DNA of 33,107 nt from Chloroflexota bacterium (GCA_012522475.1 JAAYKH010000013.1:1-33107), one strand, 5' to 3'. Counted from the first letter of the stretch, positions 23,935 to 30,840 are shown. Notes: generated by a model not told the origin, from the letters alone. Numbers and translations: made by a program.

Positions 23935-24273
23935 ATGAAAGCAGACCTTGAAGACAAAGCAGAAAGCAGGCATGACCATAAACACGGCCCTGTGTTTCAC
24001 CCGCATGTTCACAGCCAGGCCGAAAAAAGGGCTGTGATTAATCGTCTATCCAGGGCTATGGGGCACATTGAGGCTATCAAACGCATGGTTGAAAGCAACG
24101 CCGATTGCAGTGAAATCTTAATTCAACTGGCAGCGGTTAAAGCTGCCATCAACAATACCGGTAACCTGGTTTTAAAAAACCATATCACCCACTGCATCGT
24201 TCATGCGGTGAATGAGGGTGACGAGCAGACGCTGATTGATTTAAATAACGCGATTGACCGATTCCTCAAGTAA
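23935..24273 (+). CDS. CsoR/RcnR/InrS-family metal-sensing repressor
   Basis: 112 residues, an all-helical DUF156 repressor that releases DNA on metal binding. Candidate ligands are His26, Cys58, His83 and Cys87. The Cys-x24-His-x3-Cys spacing fits CsoR (Cu+) as well as InrS (Ni2+); the added His 32 residues before the Cys matches the position of the extra ligand in RcnR and InrS. The N-terminus is also histidine-rich (HDHKHGPVFHPHVH). On this basis Ni2+ or Co2+ sensing is more likely than Cu+. Usually such genes sit by an efflux pump; here none is adjacent, and the gene converges on the methyltransferase-ECF operon, 36 bases from its end. Ligand assignment is from recalled family data and spacing alone. 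Confidence 0.9.
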   Translation: MKADLEDKAESRHDHKHGPVFHPHVHSQAEKRAVINRLSRAMGHIEAIKRMVESNADCSEILIQLAAVKAAINNTGNLVLKNHITHCIVHAVNEGDEQTLIDLNNAIDRFLK

Positions 24274-24286
24274 TACCCAGCGCTGA

Positions 24287-24307
24287 GGCCAGCCTGTTGC
24301 GCTGGCC
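24287..24307. terminator. Hairpin between convergent genes
   Basis: GGCCAGC (24287-24293) and GCTGGCC (24301-24307) pair perfectly around seven bases. It fills the gap between the convergent sensor and methyltransferase genes. No T-run follows on either strand, so termination would be weak or need a factor. Confidence 0.45.
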
Positions 24308-24309
24308 GA

Positions 24310-24900
24310 TCAATACGCTTTTCTTTCGCCGACGATCTGGTACATCCTTTTGTTGGATATTTTCACAATGACATTGAATTTGGGTTTCAGGCACTTTTCG
24401 AGTTGATCTATAGGCATCAACCGGATAGAAACTGCCTGTGCGCGGCCTTCATGGTGCTGGTCTATGCTGGCGCGGCTCATGCCGTGTGCGATCGTTAACA
24501 ACCCACCAGGTTTCAGGTCTCCTGCCAACTTTTCGATCAAATTCTCGGGTTCAAAGAAATGCGGGAAAGCATTGTAAACAACTGCGCAATCAAATCGGTT
24601 CTCAAAACGCAGTGTTTCAATATCAGCACAGATAAAGCTGACCCTGGGATCTGAAAATTTCTTCTTTGCAAGTGCAATCATCTGTGAGGAGATGTCCACA
24701 CCGGTCACTGAGGTTACAGCCCGCTTCAAATAATCTGGAACGAGCACGCCTGTTCCACAAGCCACATCCAGAACAGATGCTCCCGGCTGAATACCAGCAT
24801 TGTCAAGAATGCGAGCGATGACCTCTTCATCCCGTACCAGGTCAGCGTCCCATTGGGGCGCTTGACAGTCGAAAAAATCAATGATGGGTTGTTTATTCAT
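24310..24900 (-). CDS. Class I SAM-dependent methyltransferase linked to the ECF operon
   Basis: 196 residues from ATG 24900. Motif I SVLDVACGTGVLVPDYL starts near residue 41, motif II VTGVDISSQMI follows, then the post-II region FDCAVVYNAFPHFFEP and LKPGGLLTIAHGMSRASIDQ. The histidines in IAHGMSR and DQHHEG are notable and may mark a substrate pocket or metal site. Small-molecule methyltransferase; substrate unknown. The frame continues upstream to a TTG at 25002, but that stretch is the folded RNA element at 24938-24999, so the shorter start is preferred. It is the last gene after ecfS and probably co-transcribed with it, which suggests a link between the imported compound and methylation. 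Confidence 0.82.
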   Translation of the reverse strand: MNKQPIIDFFDCQAPQWDADLVRDEEVIARILDNAGIQPGASVLDVACGTGVLVPDYLKRAVTSVTGVDISSQMIALAKKKFSDPRVSFICADIETLRFENRFDCAVVYNAFPHFFEPENLIEKLAGDLKPGGLLTIAHGMSRASIDQHHEGRAQAVSIRLMPIDQLEKCLKPKFNVIVKISNKRMYQIVGERKAY

Positions 24901-24937
24901 AAATACTTTTTCAGTCAAAATGATAGATAAATCCTTA

Positions 24938-24999
24938 AGTGGCAAATAGATGTCCGTACACATTCCGCTGGAAAACAGCGGCTGACACCATTTGCCACT
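24938..24999 (-). ncRNA. 62-nt folded RNA element before the methyltransferase (riboswitch or attenuator candidate)
   Basis: On the minus strand AGTGGCAAAT and ATTTGCCACT form a perfect ten-pair outer stem (24990-24999 with 24938-24947). GG-TGTC and GACA-T-CT continue it across a bulged T, and an inner stem CCGCTG/CAGCGG closes a five-base loop. Between the two stems is an uneven internal loop (AG opposite about ten bases). It lies between ecfS and the methyltransferase start. I do not recognise a known riboswitch class; a conserved metabolite-sensing or translation-control element is possible. No T-run follows. Confidence 0.55.
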
Positions 25000-25023
25000 C
25001 AATTTAAAATGGGTTACGCTGCC

Positions 25024-25575
25024 TTAGCTCCCGTTTTGGGGGTAGCGCATTGGGATCAGTCCTGCCTTCATTAAAGCAAAAACGATGCTGGGGATCAACA
25101 AGAGCTGGATGATGATCCCGGGCAGGCTGACGACAAAATAACTGGCTGTCCAGGTGGCCAAAGTGGTGTTGCCAGGCGCAAAAATTAGCGCTCTCGCCAG
25201 CCCGGCCACAACACGACCGCTTAACATGGCGATAATCAGACTCAAATACAGGTCCACATAGGTTTTTTTTGTCCGGATGATCTTTATCATCAAACCCGTC
25301 ATCAGGCCATAAACAGCGCATTCGATCATCATCACGGGCAAAATTGCAACCGGCGGCATCCCGGTGAACAGGGTAGATAGGGCCGGCCCTGCCAGGCCGC
25401 ATAAAAGACCATATTGCCAGCCGCAGATTAAACCACACAGGAGCACAGGGATGTGCATCGGCAAATAAACCGAGCCAGCGTTGGGAACTGCGTGAAAAGC
25501 TTGCGGCAAAACAACACACAGCGCCAGACAAACAGCGGTGAAAATCGATTTCTTTACAACTGACATTTCTTGCAT
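25024..25575 (-). CDS. ECF transporter substrate-binding (S) component, substrate unassigned
   Basis: 183 residues from ATG 25575, chosen because AAGGAG lies nine bases upstream (an in-frame extension to 25626 has none). A membrane protein of the ECF S-component fold with about six hydrophobic helices; it binds a vitamin or cofactor precursor and docks on EcfT. The N-terminal segment KKSIFTAVCLALCVVLPQAF has the small-residue packing used to contact EcfT. Distinctive motifs are PMHIPVLLCGLICG, GPALSTLFTGMPPVA and MIECAVYGLMTG. It belongs to the broad DUF3816-type ECF_trnsprt group; I cannot assign biotin, folate, riboflavin, thiamine, cobalamin or another ligand. It stands 47 bases after ecfT. 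Confidence 0.88.
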   Translation of the reverse strand: MQEMSVVKKSIFTAVCLALCVVLPQAFHAVPNAGSVYLPMHIPVLLCGLICGWQYGLLCGLAGPALSTLFTGMPPVAILPVMMIECAVYGLMTGLMIKIIRTKKTYVDLYLSLIIAMLSGRVVAGLARALIFAPGNTTLATWTASYFVVSLPGIIIQLLLIPSIVFALMKAGLIPMRYPQNGS

Positions 25576-25605
25576 GATTGAGTTCTCCTTATAATTAATA
25601 AATTT

Positions 25606-25618
25606 TGTGTAAACTGAC
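25606..25618 (-). promoter_or_regulatory. 13-base motif shared with the region before the metal sensor (copy 2)
   Basis: The plus strand carries TGTGTAAACTGAC, identical to 23865-23877, in the 47-base gap between ecfT and ecfS. With respect to the gene it precedes, it is oriented opposite to copy 1. A site here could separate control of ecfS and the methyltransferase from the A1-A2-T genes. Confidence 0.35.
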
Positions 25619-25622
25619 GGTC

Positions 25623-26438
25623 TCAATAAGTCCGTGTCAGGTTGATCAATCTCAAAGCAATCTGTAAAAGACAGACCAGGAGGACAATTAACAGGGCGCC
25701 GTAATCACCCACGAGCAACGGGCGGCTGCTTTTTTTCGTTCTGCCAGATACGCCACGGTAACCGCGGGCTTCCATGGCTACCGAAAGCTCATCAGCACGT
25801 TTGAAGGCTGCCAGGAAGATTGGAATGACCATGGGCAGGACAGCCTCAGCCTTCTGGGTGATTTTCTTGCTGTCAAAACGGGCACCCCGGGTCATCTGCG
25901 CTTTGCGAATGGTATCTGTTTCCTCAGCCAGGGTTGGAATGAATTGAATGGCGATGGATAAAATCATGGCAATTTGCCCGGTTGGAATACCAACGTAGCT
26001 GAAGGGCGAGATCAGGTGCTCCAGCGCATGGGTGATTTCCATAGGCGGGGTGGTGCTGGTGAGGATATTACTGATGACCAGCGCCAAAAAGACGCGCAGC
26101 ACAACCGTTAACCCATAGGTGAAACCCGTCATCGACGGTGTGAAAACCCAAAAGGAAAACCAGGCATCTTCAGGGCTGTAAAAGAAGGTGTTCATCAAGA
26201 GAATGATGATAAAAAACCAGTAAAGCTTATTTGTTGCGTTCAGAGCAACCGGTAAAGAAATGCCAGATAGCATGGCGATCATCATGATAAACAGGATCAT
26301 GATGACGTACCCGAGAAATGAATTCACCAACACGATGGTAACAACTGTGATGAACAGGGCCAGTAATTTAATGCTGCTATCCAGGCGGTGAATGGGAGAA
26401 TCTCCGGGTATGAAAATACCTGTTGGAAGGCTTTTCAT
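25623..26438 (-). CDS. ecfT: ECF transporter transmembrane component EcfT
   Basis: 271 residues. It couples ATP hydrolysis by the EcfA pair to movement of the S component. The N-terminal half has about four to five hydrophobic helices. The C-terminal cytoplasmic coupling helices carry the two family signatures: QMTRGARFDSK and VAMEARGYRG (the Ala-Arg-Gly motifs that touch the ATPases). The start codon overlaps the ecfA2 stop (ATGA), so translation is coupled. Confidence 0.95.
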   Translation of the reverse strand: MKSLPTGIFIPGDSPIHRLDSSIKLLALFITVVTIVLVNSFLGYVIMILFIMMIAMLSGISLPVALNATNKLYWFFIIILLMNTFFYSPEDAWFSFWVFTPSMTGFTYGLTVVLRVFLALVISNILTSTTPPMEITHALEHLISPFSYVGIPTGQIAMILSIAIQFIPTLAEETDTIRKAQMTRGARFDSKKITQKAEAVLPMVIPIFLAAFKRADELSVAMEARGYRGVSGRTKKSSRPLLVGDYGALLIVLLVCLLQIALRLINLTRTY

Positions 26439-27292
26439 AAATGTCCTCCCCTGGCAATCGATAAAAGTAAGGGCTGCAGTTCTTCATAGCGGATGATATC
26501 CGCTGGAGTCTGAAAACCACATTGCGACAGGAGGTGAGCAACCTCTCTCGCCTGGCTGACACCCACACCCAGCGTTTCGAGCCGTGCCAGATCTTTGAAG
26601 GCATCCTTGGATGGGCTGTCCAGGGCGAGCCTGCCTGAATCGAGAATGATTATTCGGGAGGCATATTTTGACAGTGCGTCAGCATTATGCGAAACCATAA
26701 TGATGGTGACCCCGTCCGCATTCAGTTTTTGCGTCAGGTCCAGAAAGGCATCCCTGCCTTTGGGGTCAAGTCCGGCAATGGGTTCGTCGAGAATCAAGAT
26801 TTTTGGTTTGGCCGCCAGGATGCCCGCGATGGCAACCCGCCGCTTCTCGCCACCGGAAAGACTGAAAGGTGAAACAGAGCGAATCTTATCGTAATCTAAG
26901 CCGACGATTTCAATCGCCCAACGGACGTTATCGGCGGCTTCAGCTTTAGATAATCCGGAATGTTTCAAACCAAATGCAACATCCTTTTCCACGCTTGTTT
27001 CAAACAATTGGATCTCAGGGTATTGAAAGACCATCCCAATCTTTCGGCGCAGTTCTGCGCGAACATAGTCGCGCCCGTTGATATCCTTGCCATCAACGAA
27101 GATCTGGCCCCGTGAAGGCTGCATCAACCCGACCATCAATTGTAAAAGCGTCGATTTACCGCAACCGGTTTTCCCCATCAACCCAAGATACTCACCGTCT
27201 TCGATGGTGAGGTTAATCTCCTGCAGGGCCACCGTCTCAAAAACAGTACCCGGAGAATAGGTGTAAGATACGCGGCTTAATTCAATTGACAT
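26435..27292 (-). CDS. ecfA2: ECF transporter ATPase EcfA2
   Basis: 285 residues. Walker A GKTGCGKS is at residues 40-47, the Q-loop region reads VFQYPEIQLFE, the signature is SLSGGEKRRVAIAG, Walker B is ILILDEPIAGLD, and the switch His is in VSHNAD. The YPEIQLF sequence is typical of the second ECF ATPase. A C-terminal extension of about 60 residues follows, which in ECF ATPases helps dimerise. It overlaps ecfA1 by 16 bases. Confidence 0.95.
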   Translation of the reverse strand: MSIELSRVSYTYSPGTVFETVALQEINLTIEDGEYLGLMGKTGCGKSTLLQLMVGLMQPSRGQIFVDGKDINGRDYVRAELRRKIGMVFQYPEIQLFETSVEKDVAFGLKHSGLSKAEAADNVRWAIEIVGLDYDKIRSVSPFSLSGGEKRRVAIAGILAAKPKILILDEPIAGLDPKGRDAFLDLTQKLNADGVTIIMVSHNADALSKYASRIIILDSGRLALDSPSKDAFKDLARLETLGVGVSQAREVAHLLSQCGFQTPADIIRYEELQPLLLSIARGGHL

Positions 27293-28110
27293 ATTGCCTC
27301 GACCAGCGCTTTATTGGTCAATGGAATAGTTGGAAGGTGTACTCCTGCAGATTGCAGGTCGTGATAGGCCCTCACAGCCATGGGCGGTTTCAACCCAGCA
27401 CAGCTTAACAATGCCACGTCGCTCAGGACAACCTCAGGTGTACCTTCGGCGACCAACCTCCCCTGTTGAAATATGACCACACGGTCTGCATAAACCGCTT
27501 CTTCAACCAGATGCGAGATCATGATGATCGTCTTGCCTTCTTCAGCATGAAGTCTTTGGATGGTTCCAATGACCTCCTGCCGGCCCTCAGGGTCGAGCAT
27601 GGCGGTGGCTTCATCGAAAACGATAATGTCCGGGTTAATTGCCAAAACACCGGCAATGGCAATGCGCTGTTTTTGTCCCCCGGATAGCATGTGGGTGGAT
27701 TTCATTTCAAACCCCGGCATACCGACGATTTCAAGGGCTCTTTTTACATGGCCTGGGATTTCGCTTTGTGGAACGCCGTAATTCTCAAGCCCAAAAGAGA
27801 GGTCTTCTTCGATGACCGAGGAAACGAATTGATTGTTTGGGTCTTGAAAGACCATGCCGCATTTTTGGCGTATGGCCCAGATGTTGGCCGGATTGGTGGC
27901 ATCGTACCCGGCAACCGTCAATTCTCCCTGCTGTACCGGTAGGAGGGCGTTAATGTGTTTTACAAAGGTGGTCTTACCGGAGCCATTTTGACCCAGGATA
28001 GCAATCCATTCCCCTTTTTTAACCCCCAGGGTAATGTCCTCAATTGAACGGTTGTGCTTCCCTTCGAATCCGTAAGAATGAGATAAATTCTTTGCTTGAA
28101 TAATAGGCAT
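27277..28110 (-). CDS. ecfA1: ECF transporter ATPase EcfA1
   Basis: 277 residues from ATG 28110. Walker A GQNGSGKT is at residues 40-47, Q-loop VFQDPNNQFV, signature MLSGGQKQRIAIAG, Walker B IIVFDEATAMLD, switch His in ISHLVE. The DPNNQF Q-loop is typical of EcfA1. The longer frame to 28161 is less likely because MPIIQAKNLSHSYG is where ECF ATPases begin. No ribosome binding site precedes the ATG; the upstream sequence is very AT-rich. First gene of the ecfA1-ecfA2-ecfT-ecfS-methyltransferase group. Confidence 0.95.
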   Translation of the reverse strand: MPIIQAKNLSHSYGFEGKHNRSIEDITLGVKKGEWIAILGQNGSGKTTFVKHINALLPVQQGELTVAGYDATNPANIWAIRQKCGMVFQDPNNQFVSSVIEEDLSFGLENYGVPQSEIPGHVKRALEIVGMPGFEMKSTHMLSGGQKQRIAIAGVLAINPDIIVFDEATAMLDPEGRQEVIGTIQRLHAEEGKTIIMISHLVEEAVYADRVVIFQQGRLVAEGTPEVVLSDVALLSCAGLKPPMAVRAYHDLQSAGVHLPTIPLTNKALVEAICQLN

Positions 28111-28121
28111 AAATTGTTTAT

Positions 28122-28271
28122 TTAATAAAAACGGCCCGTTGGCGTGAGCCGGTTGCCACACGTGCTATTCGCCACTAAACCGCAAATCCCGCCACGAACA
28201 GTGCTTTGCGCATGTTCCTCATTCAATACCAGGGTCGGCAGGGTTAACGGGTTCAGTATATCGAATCGCAT
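28122..28271 (-). CDS. Possible 49-residue leader peptide before ecfA1
   Basis: An uninterrupted frame starting at an ATG (28269-28271) encodes MRFDILNPLTLPTLVLNEEH and continues with two cysteines in GGICGLVANSTCGN, ending in an aromatic tail. It ends 11 bases before ecfA1. It has no convincing ribosome binding site (GGGGG is about 14 bases upstream) and I know no homologue, so it may be chance. If real, it could be a regulatory leader peptide or a small precursor peptide. Confidence 0.2.
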   Translation of the reverse strand: MRFDILNPLTLPTLVLNEEHAQSTVRGGICGLVANSTCGNRLTPTGRFY

Positions 28272-28283
28272 CTTGATGTGAAA

Positions 28284-28316
28284 GCCCCCAGGGGGGATAT
28301 GACGGCCTTTGGGGGC
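28284..28316 (-). repeat. G/C-rich inverted repeat in the ecf leader
   Basis: On the minus strand GCCCCCA (28310-28316) can pair with TGGGGGC (28284-28290) around 19 bases; a competing CCCC/GGGG hairpin lies inside it. Between this and ecfA1, a weak CGGC/GCCG stem (28148-28151 with 28132-28135) precedes five Ts at 28127-28131, terminator-like. The leader also carries AGTGGCGAAT (28167-28176), one base different from the outer arm of the element at 24938-24999. Confidence 0.4.
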
Positions 28317-28378
28317 AGAAGAACTGTGGCTATACTCGGTGTTTTAGCAAGCTGTACAGGTAATAACTTGTGGTTGGC

Positions 28379-28406
28379 GTATTAAGATGAAGGTTGATCA
28401 TTGCAA
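28379..28406 (-). promoter_or_regulatory. Candidate promoter of the ecf operon
   Basis: On the minus strand TTGCAA (28401-28406) and TAATAC (28379-28384) are 16 bases apart, directly after the corA stop. Starting near 28372, the transcript would carry a leader of about 260 bases before ecfA1. Confidence 0.45.
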
Positions 28407-28425
28407 CGAGATTGTTCACACTGTT

Positions 28426-29409
28426 TTACATTAAATCGCGCCGACGCATCCACAGGAACATTATTAACAGTAATGAGAACGCTACAGCGATGATTAATCC
28501 CAGGTTTATTTCCCCGCTCCACCGGGTGAGTTGATTGTCAGCAGCAAAAATATTCACACCGAAAAACTCGTTTATTAATGAAAGCAGCATGAACAGTGTT
28601 GTGATGATGGTCAGTGTTTTAATGGTACTGTTCAAGCGGTTATTGATCACAGATAGATAAATGTCCAGTACACTGCTGATGATTTCGCGTAAATTTTCAA
28701 TAATTTCGTGCACCCGGGCAAGATGGTCATACACATCCCTGAAATACATACGCTCATGCAGAGCAATAATCTCAAAATCTCCGCGGGAGAGTTTATTCAG
28801 CACTTCACTCTGCGGGACAACAATGCGTCGCAAATTGAGCAGGGAGCGTTTAATCGTAAAAACTTCTTCCAGCAATTTCCGGTTGGGTTTTTCGATCAGG
28901 GGCTCTTCAAGCTGGTCAATGCGCATATCCAGGAAATCAATCATTTTCATGTATTCATCAGCCAGCTGATCAATGATCTGGTACAGGATCAGCTTACTGC
29001 TGCGCAACGGATGATTTTCATTACGCAAGAGCTGGTTCCAGACAACGTCCACGGCAGGGAAGTTTTCATGGTGATAGGTGACCAGGAAGTTAGACCCCAG
29101 AAACACATCGAGCTCAATGGCTTTGTCGATGTCATCTAAAGGCTGGTCAAATTTGACTGCAATCAGCGATAAATAGAGGTAATCTCCCCAATTATCGATT
29201 TTTGGCACATGAATTTCAACCAGAGCATCGTCAACGGAAAGGGGATGAAAATTGAAGAGCTCTATCATCACCTGCCGACTCTCCTCCGAGGTGTCGTGGT
29301 AAAGATCTACCCATATAAGGGTGTCCTGATCTTCAAGTGAAGCCCGCACAGCATCCAGGCTGGTGGTTTCAATAAACGTCTGATCATCTTTTGCTATCAG
29401 GATGCGCAT
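28426..29409 (-). CDS. corA: CorA-family divalent cation channel with altered GMN motif
   Basis: 327 residues. CorA proteins are pentameric Mg2+/Co2+ channels. The protein has the large N-terminal cytoplasmic domain (VDLYHDTSEES, FHPLSVDDAL, LVTYHHENFP), a long stalk helix of about residues 160-255 and two C-terminal transmembrane helices, ending with the basic MRRRDLM. The pore signature just after TM1 normally reads YGMN; here it is FFGVN (28552-28560), so Met is replaced by Val, a single base step (ATG to GTG). ZntB-type relatives also vary this motif, so ion preference may differ. AAGGA lies nine bases before the ATG. Confidence 0.9.
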   Translation of the reverse strand: MRILIAKDDQTFIETTSLDAVRASLEDQDTLIWVDLYHDTSEESRQVMIELFNFHPLSVDDALVEIHVPKIDNWGDYLYLSLIAVKFDQPLDDIDKAIELDVFLGSNFLVTYHHENFPAVDVVWNQLLRNENHPLRSSKLILYQIIDQLADEYMKMIDFLDMRIDQLEEPLIEKPNRKLLEEVFTIKRSLLNLRRIVVPQSEVLNKLSRGDFEIIALHERMYFRDVYDHLARVHEIIENLREIISSVLDIYLSVINNRLNSTIKTLTIITTLFMLLSLINEFFGVNIFAADNQLTRWSGEINLGLIIAVAFSLLLIMFLWMRRRDLM

Positions 29410-29438
29410 CGTTTAATCCTTTTTGTGGTAAGCCAGAA

Positions 29439-29444
29439 ATTATA
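29439..29444 (-). promoter_or_regulatory. Candidate -10 element of corA
   Basis: TATAAT on the minus strand about 30 bases before the corA ATG. The sequence 17 bases further upstream is TGGTAA, a poor -35. Confidence 0.4.
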
Positions 29445-29575
29445 GGAATATGCTTCTATTTTACCATTCCGGAGAAGATATTTCCTGTGAGAGAAATTGT
29501 TTTGTTTGCAGGTGAGATTTCAAGGCAGTTGGAAGGGGCAACGTTATGATATTAATGGAAATTGCTAAAAAATCA

Positions 29576-29584
29576 TGCTATACT
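29576..29584 (+). promoter_or_regulatory. Extended -10 promoter for the SH3 lipoprotein gene
   Basis: TGCTATACT provides an extended -10 (TGN plus TATACT at 29579-29584). No -35 consensus is needed for such promoters and none is present. Leader about 115 bases. Confidence 0.5.
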
Positions 29585-29704
29585 GTGATTAACTTTTTCA
29601 AAATGTTGTTCTGAATTGGTCGTTGGTATCTGCGGCACATCATGTGTCTCGATTTTGTTTCCGTATGAGAAAATCTGATTCACTACATGAGAGAAGAGGT
29701 GCTT

Positions 29705-30646
29705 ATGAATCGTAGAATTCAAATTGTATTGATTGTGATGCTTCTGCTTATGTTGTTGATGAGTGGATGTGGTCTCTTTTCAAAGAAAGATAAGCTCAGT
29801 ATTCAGGATCAGGCCAGTACCAGTGTTGCTGAGACGCTAGAGATGATGTATGGTATTGAAACTATTGTAGCGATGACCCTTGTGGCTGAGAAAAATGAAC
29901 GGGCCACACAGGATGCAATAAAAACAATGGAAGCGCCATCGCCCACAGCTACGGATACTGCAATCCCAACGGATACCGTGGTCCCAACACTGGTTTATAC
30001 ATCCACACCTTCTGTGCCAATGGTTTCAGTCAGTGTTCCCACCAATTGCCGTATTGGGCCGGGTGCCGTTTACGACCAGGTCAGTGTGTTGTTGACCGGT
30101 ATGCAAGCAGAGGTTGTGGCACGCAATGCAGAAGGAACTTATTGGGTAATCCGCAATCCTGGCGGTGCAGGTACGTGCTGGTTGTGGGGTTATTATGCCA
30201 CAGTGGAAGGGCCCACAGGGAGTTTGCCGGTCTGGGACCCGCCGCCTACACCAACGCCGGCTGCCACCAGCACAACGGTACCGACAACTTACAGTACTGG
30301 GCCACTGGAGATTGAACAGACTTATACTGCAGATTTAGATGAAGGCCTTCTAAATGGCGGCTCTGGAAAGGATCTGTGGTTTAAGGCAGATTCTGCTACT
30401 GCAAAATATCTCTCCCCGATCAATGGGGCCAGTTTTGCGGTTTGGGGCACATCGACACCGGGAATGTACGACTGCTTGGGAGCTAGCTTAAGTACAAATG
30501 ATATCCCGCTTGCCAGTGCGCCGGTGGGCACCTATGTATGTTATAAAACAAACGAAGGGCGTCCTGGCGCCTTCCGAGTGAATGAGCTGACTGGTACATC
30601 ACCCCAGATTATCAAAATCGGCTATACGACCTGGAACAAGCCCTAA
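29705..30646 (+). CDS. Lipoprotein with a bacterial SH3-like domain
   Basis: 313 residues from ATG 29705 (an AGAGG lies seven bases before; the in-frame ATG at 29687 has no such signal). A signal peptide of 21 residues ends in the lipobox MSGC, so Cys22 is lipidated. A coil of about 50 residues leads to a Thr/Pro-rich linker (PSPTATDTAIPTDTVVPT), then an SH3b-like domain with NCRIGPGAVYDQVSVLLTG and AEGTYWVIRNPGGAGTCWLWG, a second Pro/Thr linker (PPPTPTPAATSTTVPTTY) and a C-terminal domain of about 110 residues I do not recognise. Surface-exposed and likely wall- or matrix-associated, a pattern common in Anaerolineae. Function unknown. Confidence 0.85.
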   Translation: MNRRIQIVLIVMLLLMLLMSGCGLFSKKDKLSIQDQASTSVAETLEMMYGIETIVAMTLVAEKNERATQDAIKTMEAPSPTATDTAIPTDTVVPTLVYTSTPSVPMVSVSVPTNCRIGPGAVYDQVSVLLTGMQAEVVARNAEGTYWVIRNPGGAGTCWLWGYYATVEGPTGSLPVWDPPPTPTPAATSTTVPTTYSTGPLEIEQTYTADLDEGLLNGGSGKDLWFKADSATAKYLSPINGASFAVWGTSTPGMYDCLGASLSTNDIPLASAPVGTYVCYKTNEGRPGAFRVNELTGTSPQIIKIGYTTWNKP

Positions 30647-30717
30647 GCGTTTATCGGATGGCTTACAGGGAATTCGATACCTGTAATTTCGTTTTTAACG
30701 CCGCTCCATCCAGAAGG

Positions 30718-30746
30718 AAAAAGCCCGCCAGGTTTCACTGGCGGGC
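30718..30746 (-). terminator. Intrinsic terminator after the ferritin-VIT gene
   Basis: GCCCGCCAG (30723-30731) and CTGGCGGGC (30738-30746) pair perfectly around six bases. On the minus strand five Ts follow (30718-30722). It lies about 95 bases after the iron exporter gene and, from the other side, about 75 bases after the SH3 lipoprotein, where it lacks the T-run. Confidence 0.8.
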
Positions 30747-30840
30747 GCGTGTATCGACAGTCAATTTGTGGGTAATTTTGCTTACTGCGTGCTCTCAAGT
30801 TGCTCATGGTATTGAGCGAGCGCTTATGACTAACTCCCGA

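Noticed and set aside
24310-25002. Longer methyltransferase beginning at the TTG at 25002
   Set aside because: The added 34 codons would run through a near-perfect long hairpin and do not resemble a methyltransferase N-terminus; ATG 24900 begins a normal one.
28111-28410. Cobalamin, TPP or Moco riboswitch before ecfA1
   Set aside because: The diagnostic conserved cores (B12 box, TPP CUGAGA core, Moco core) are not found on the minus strand.
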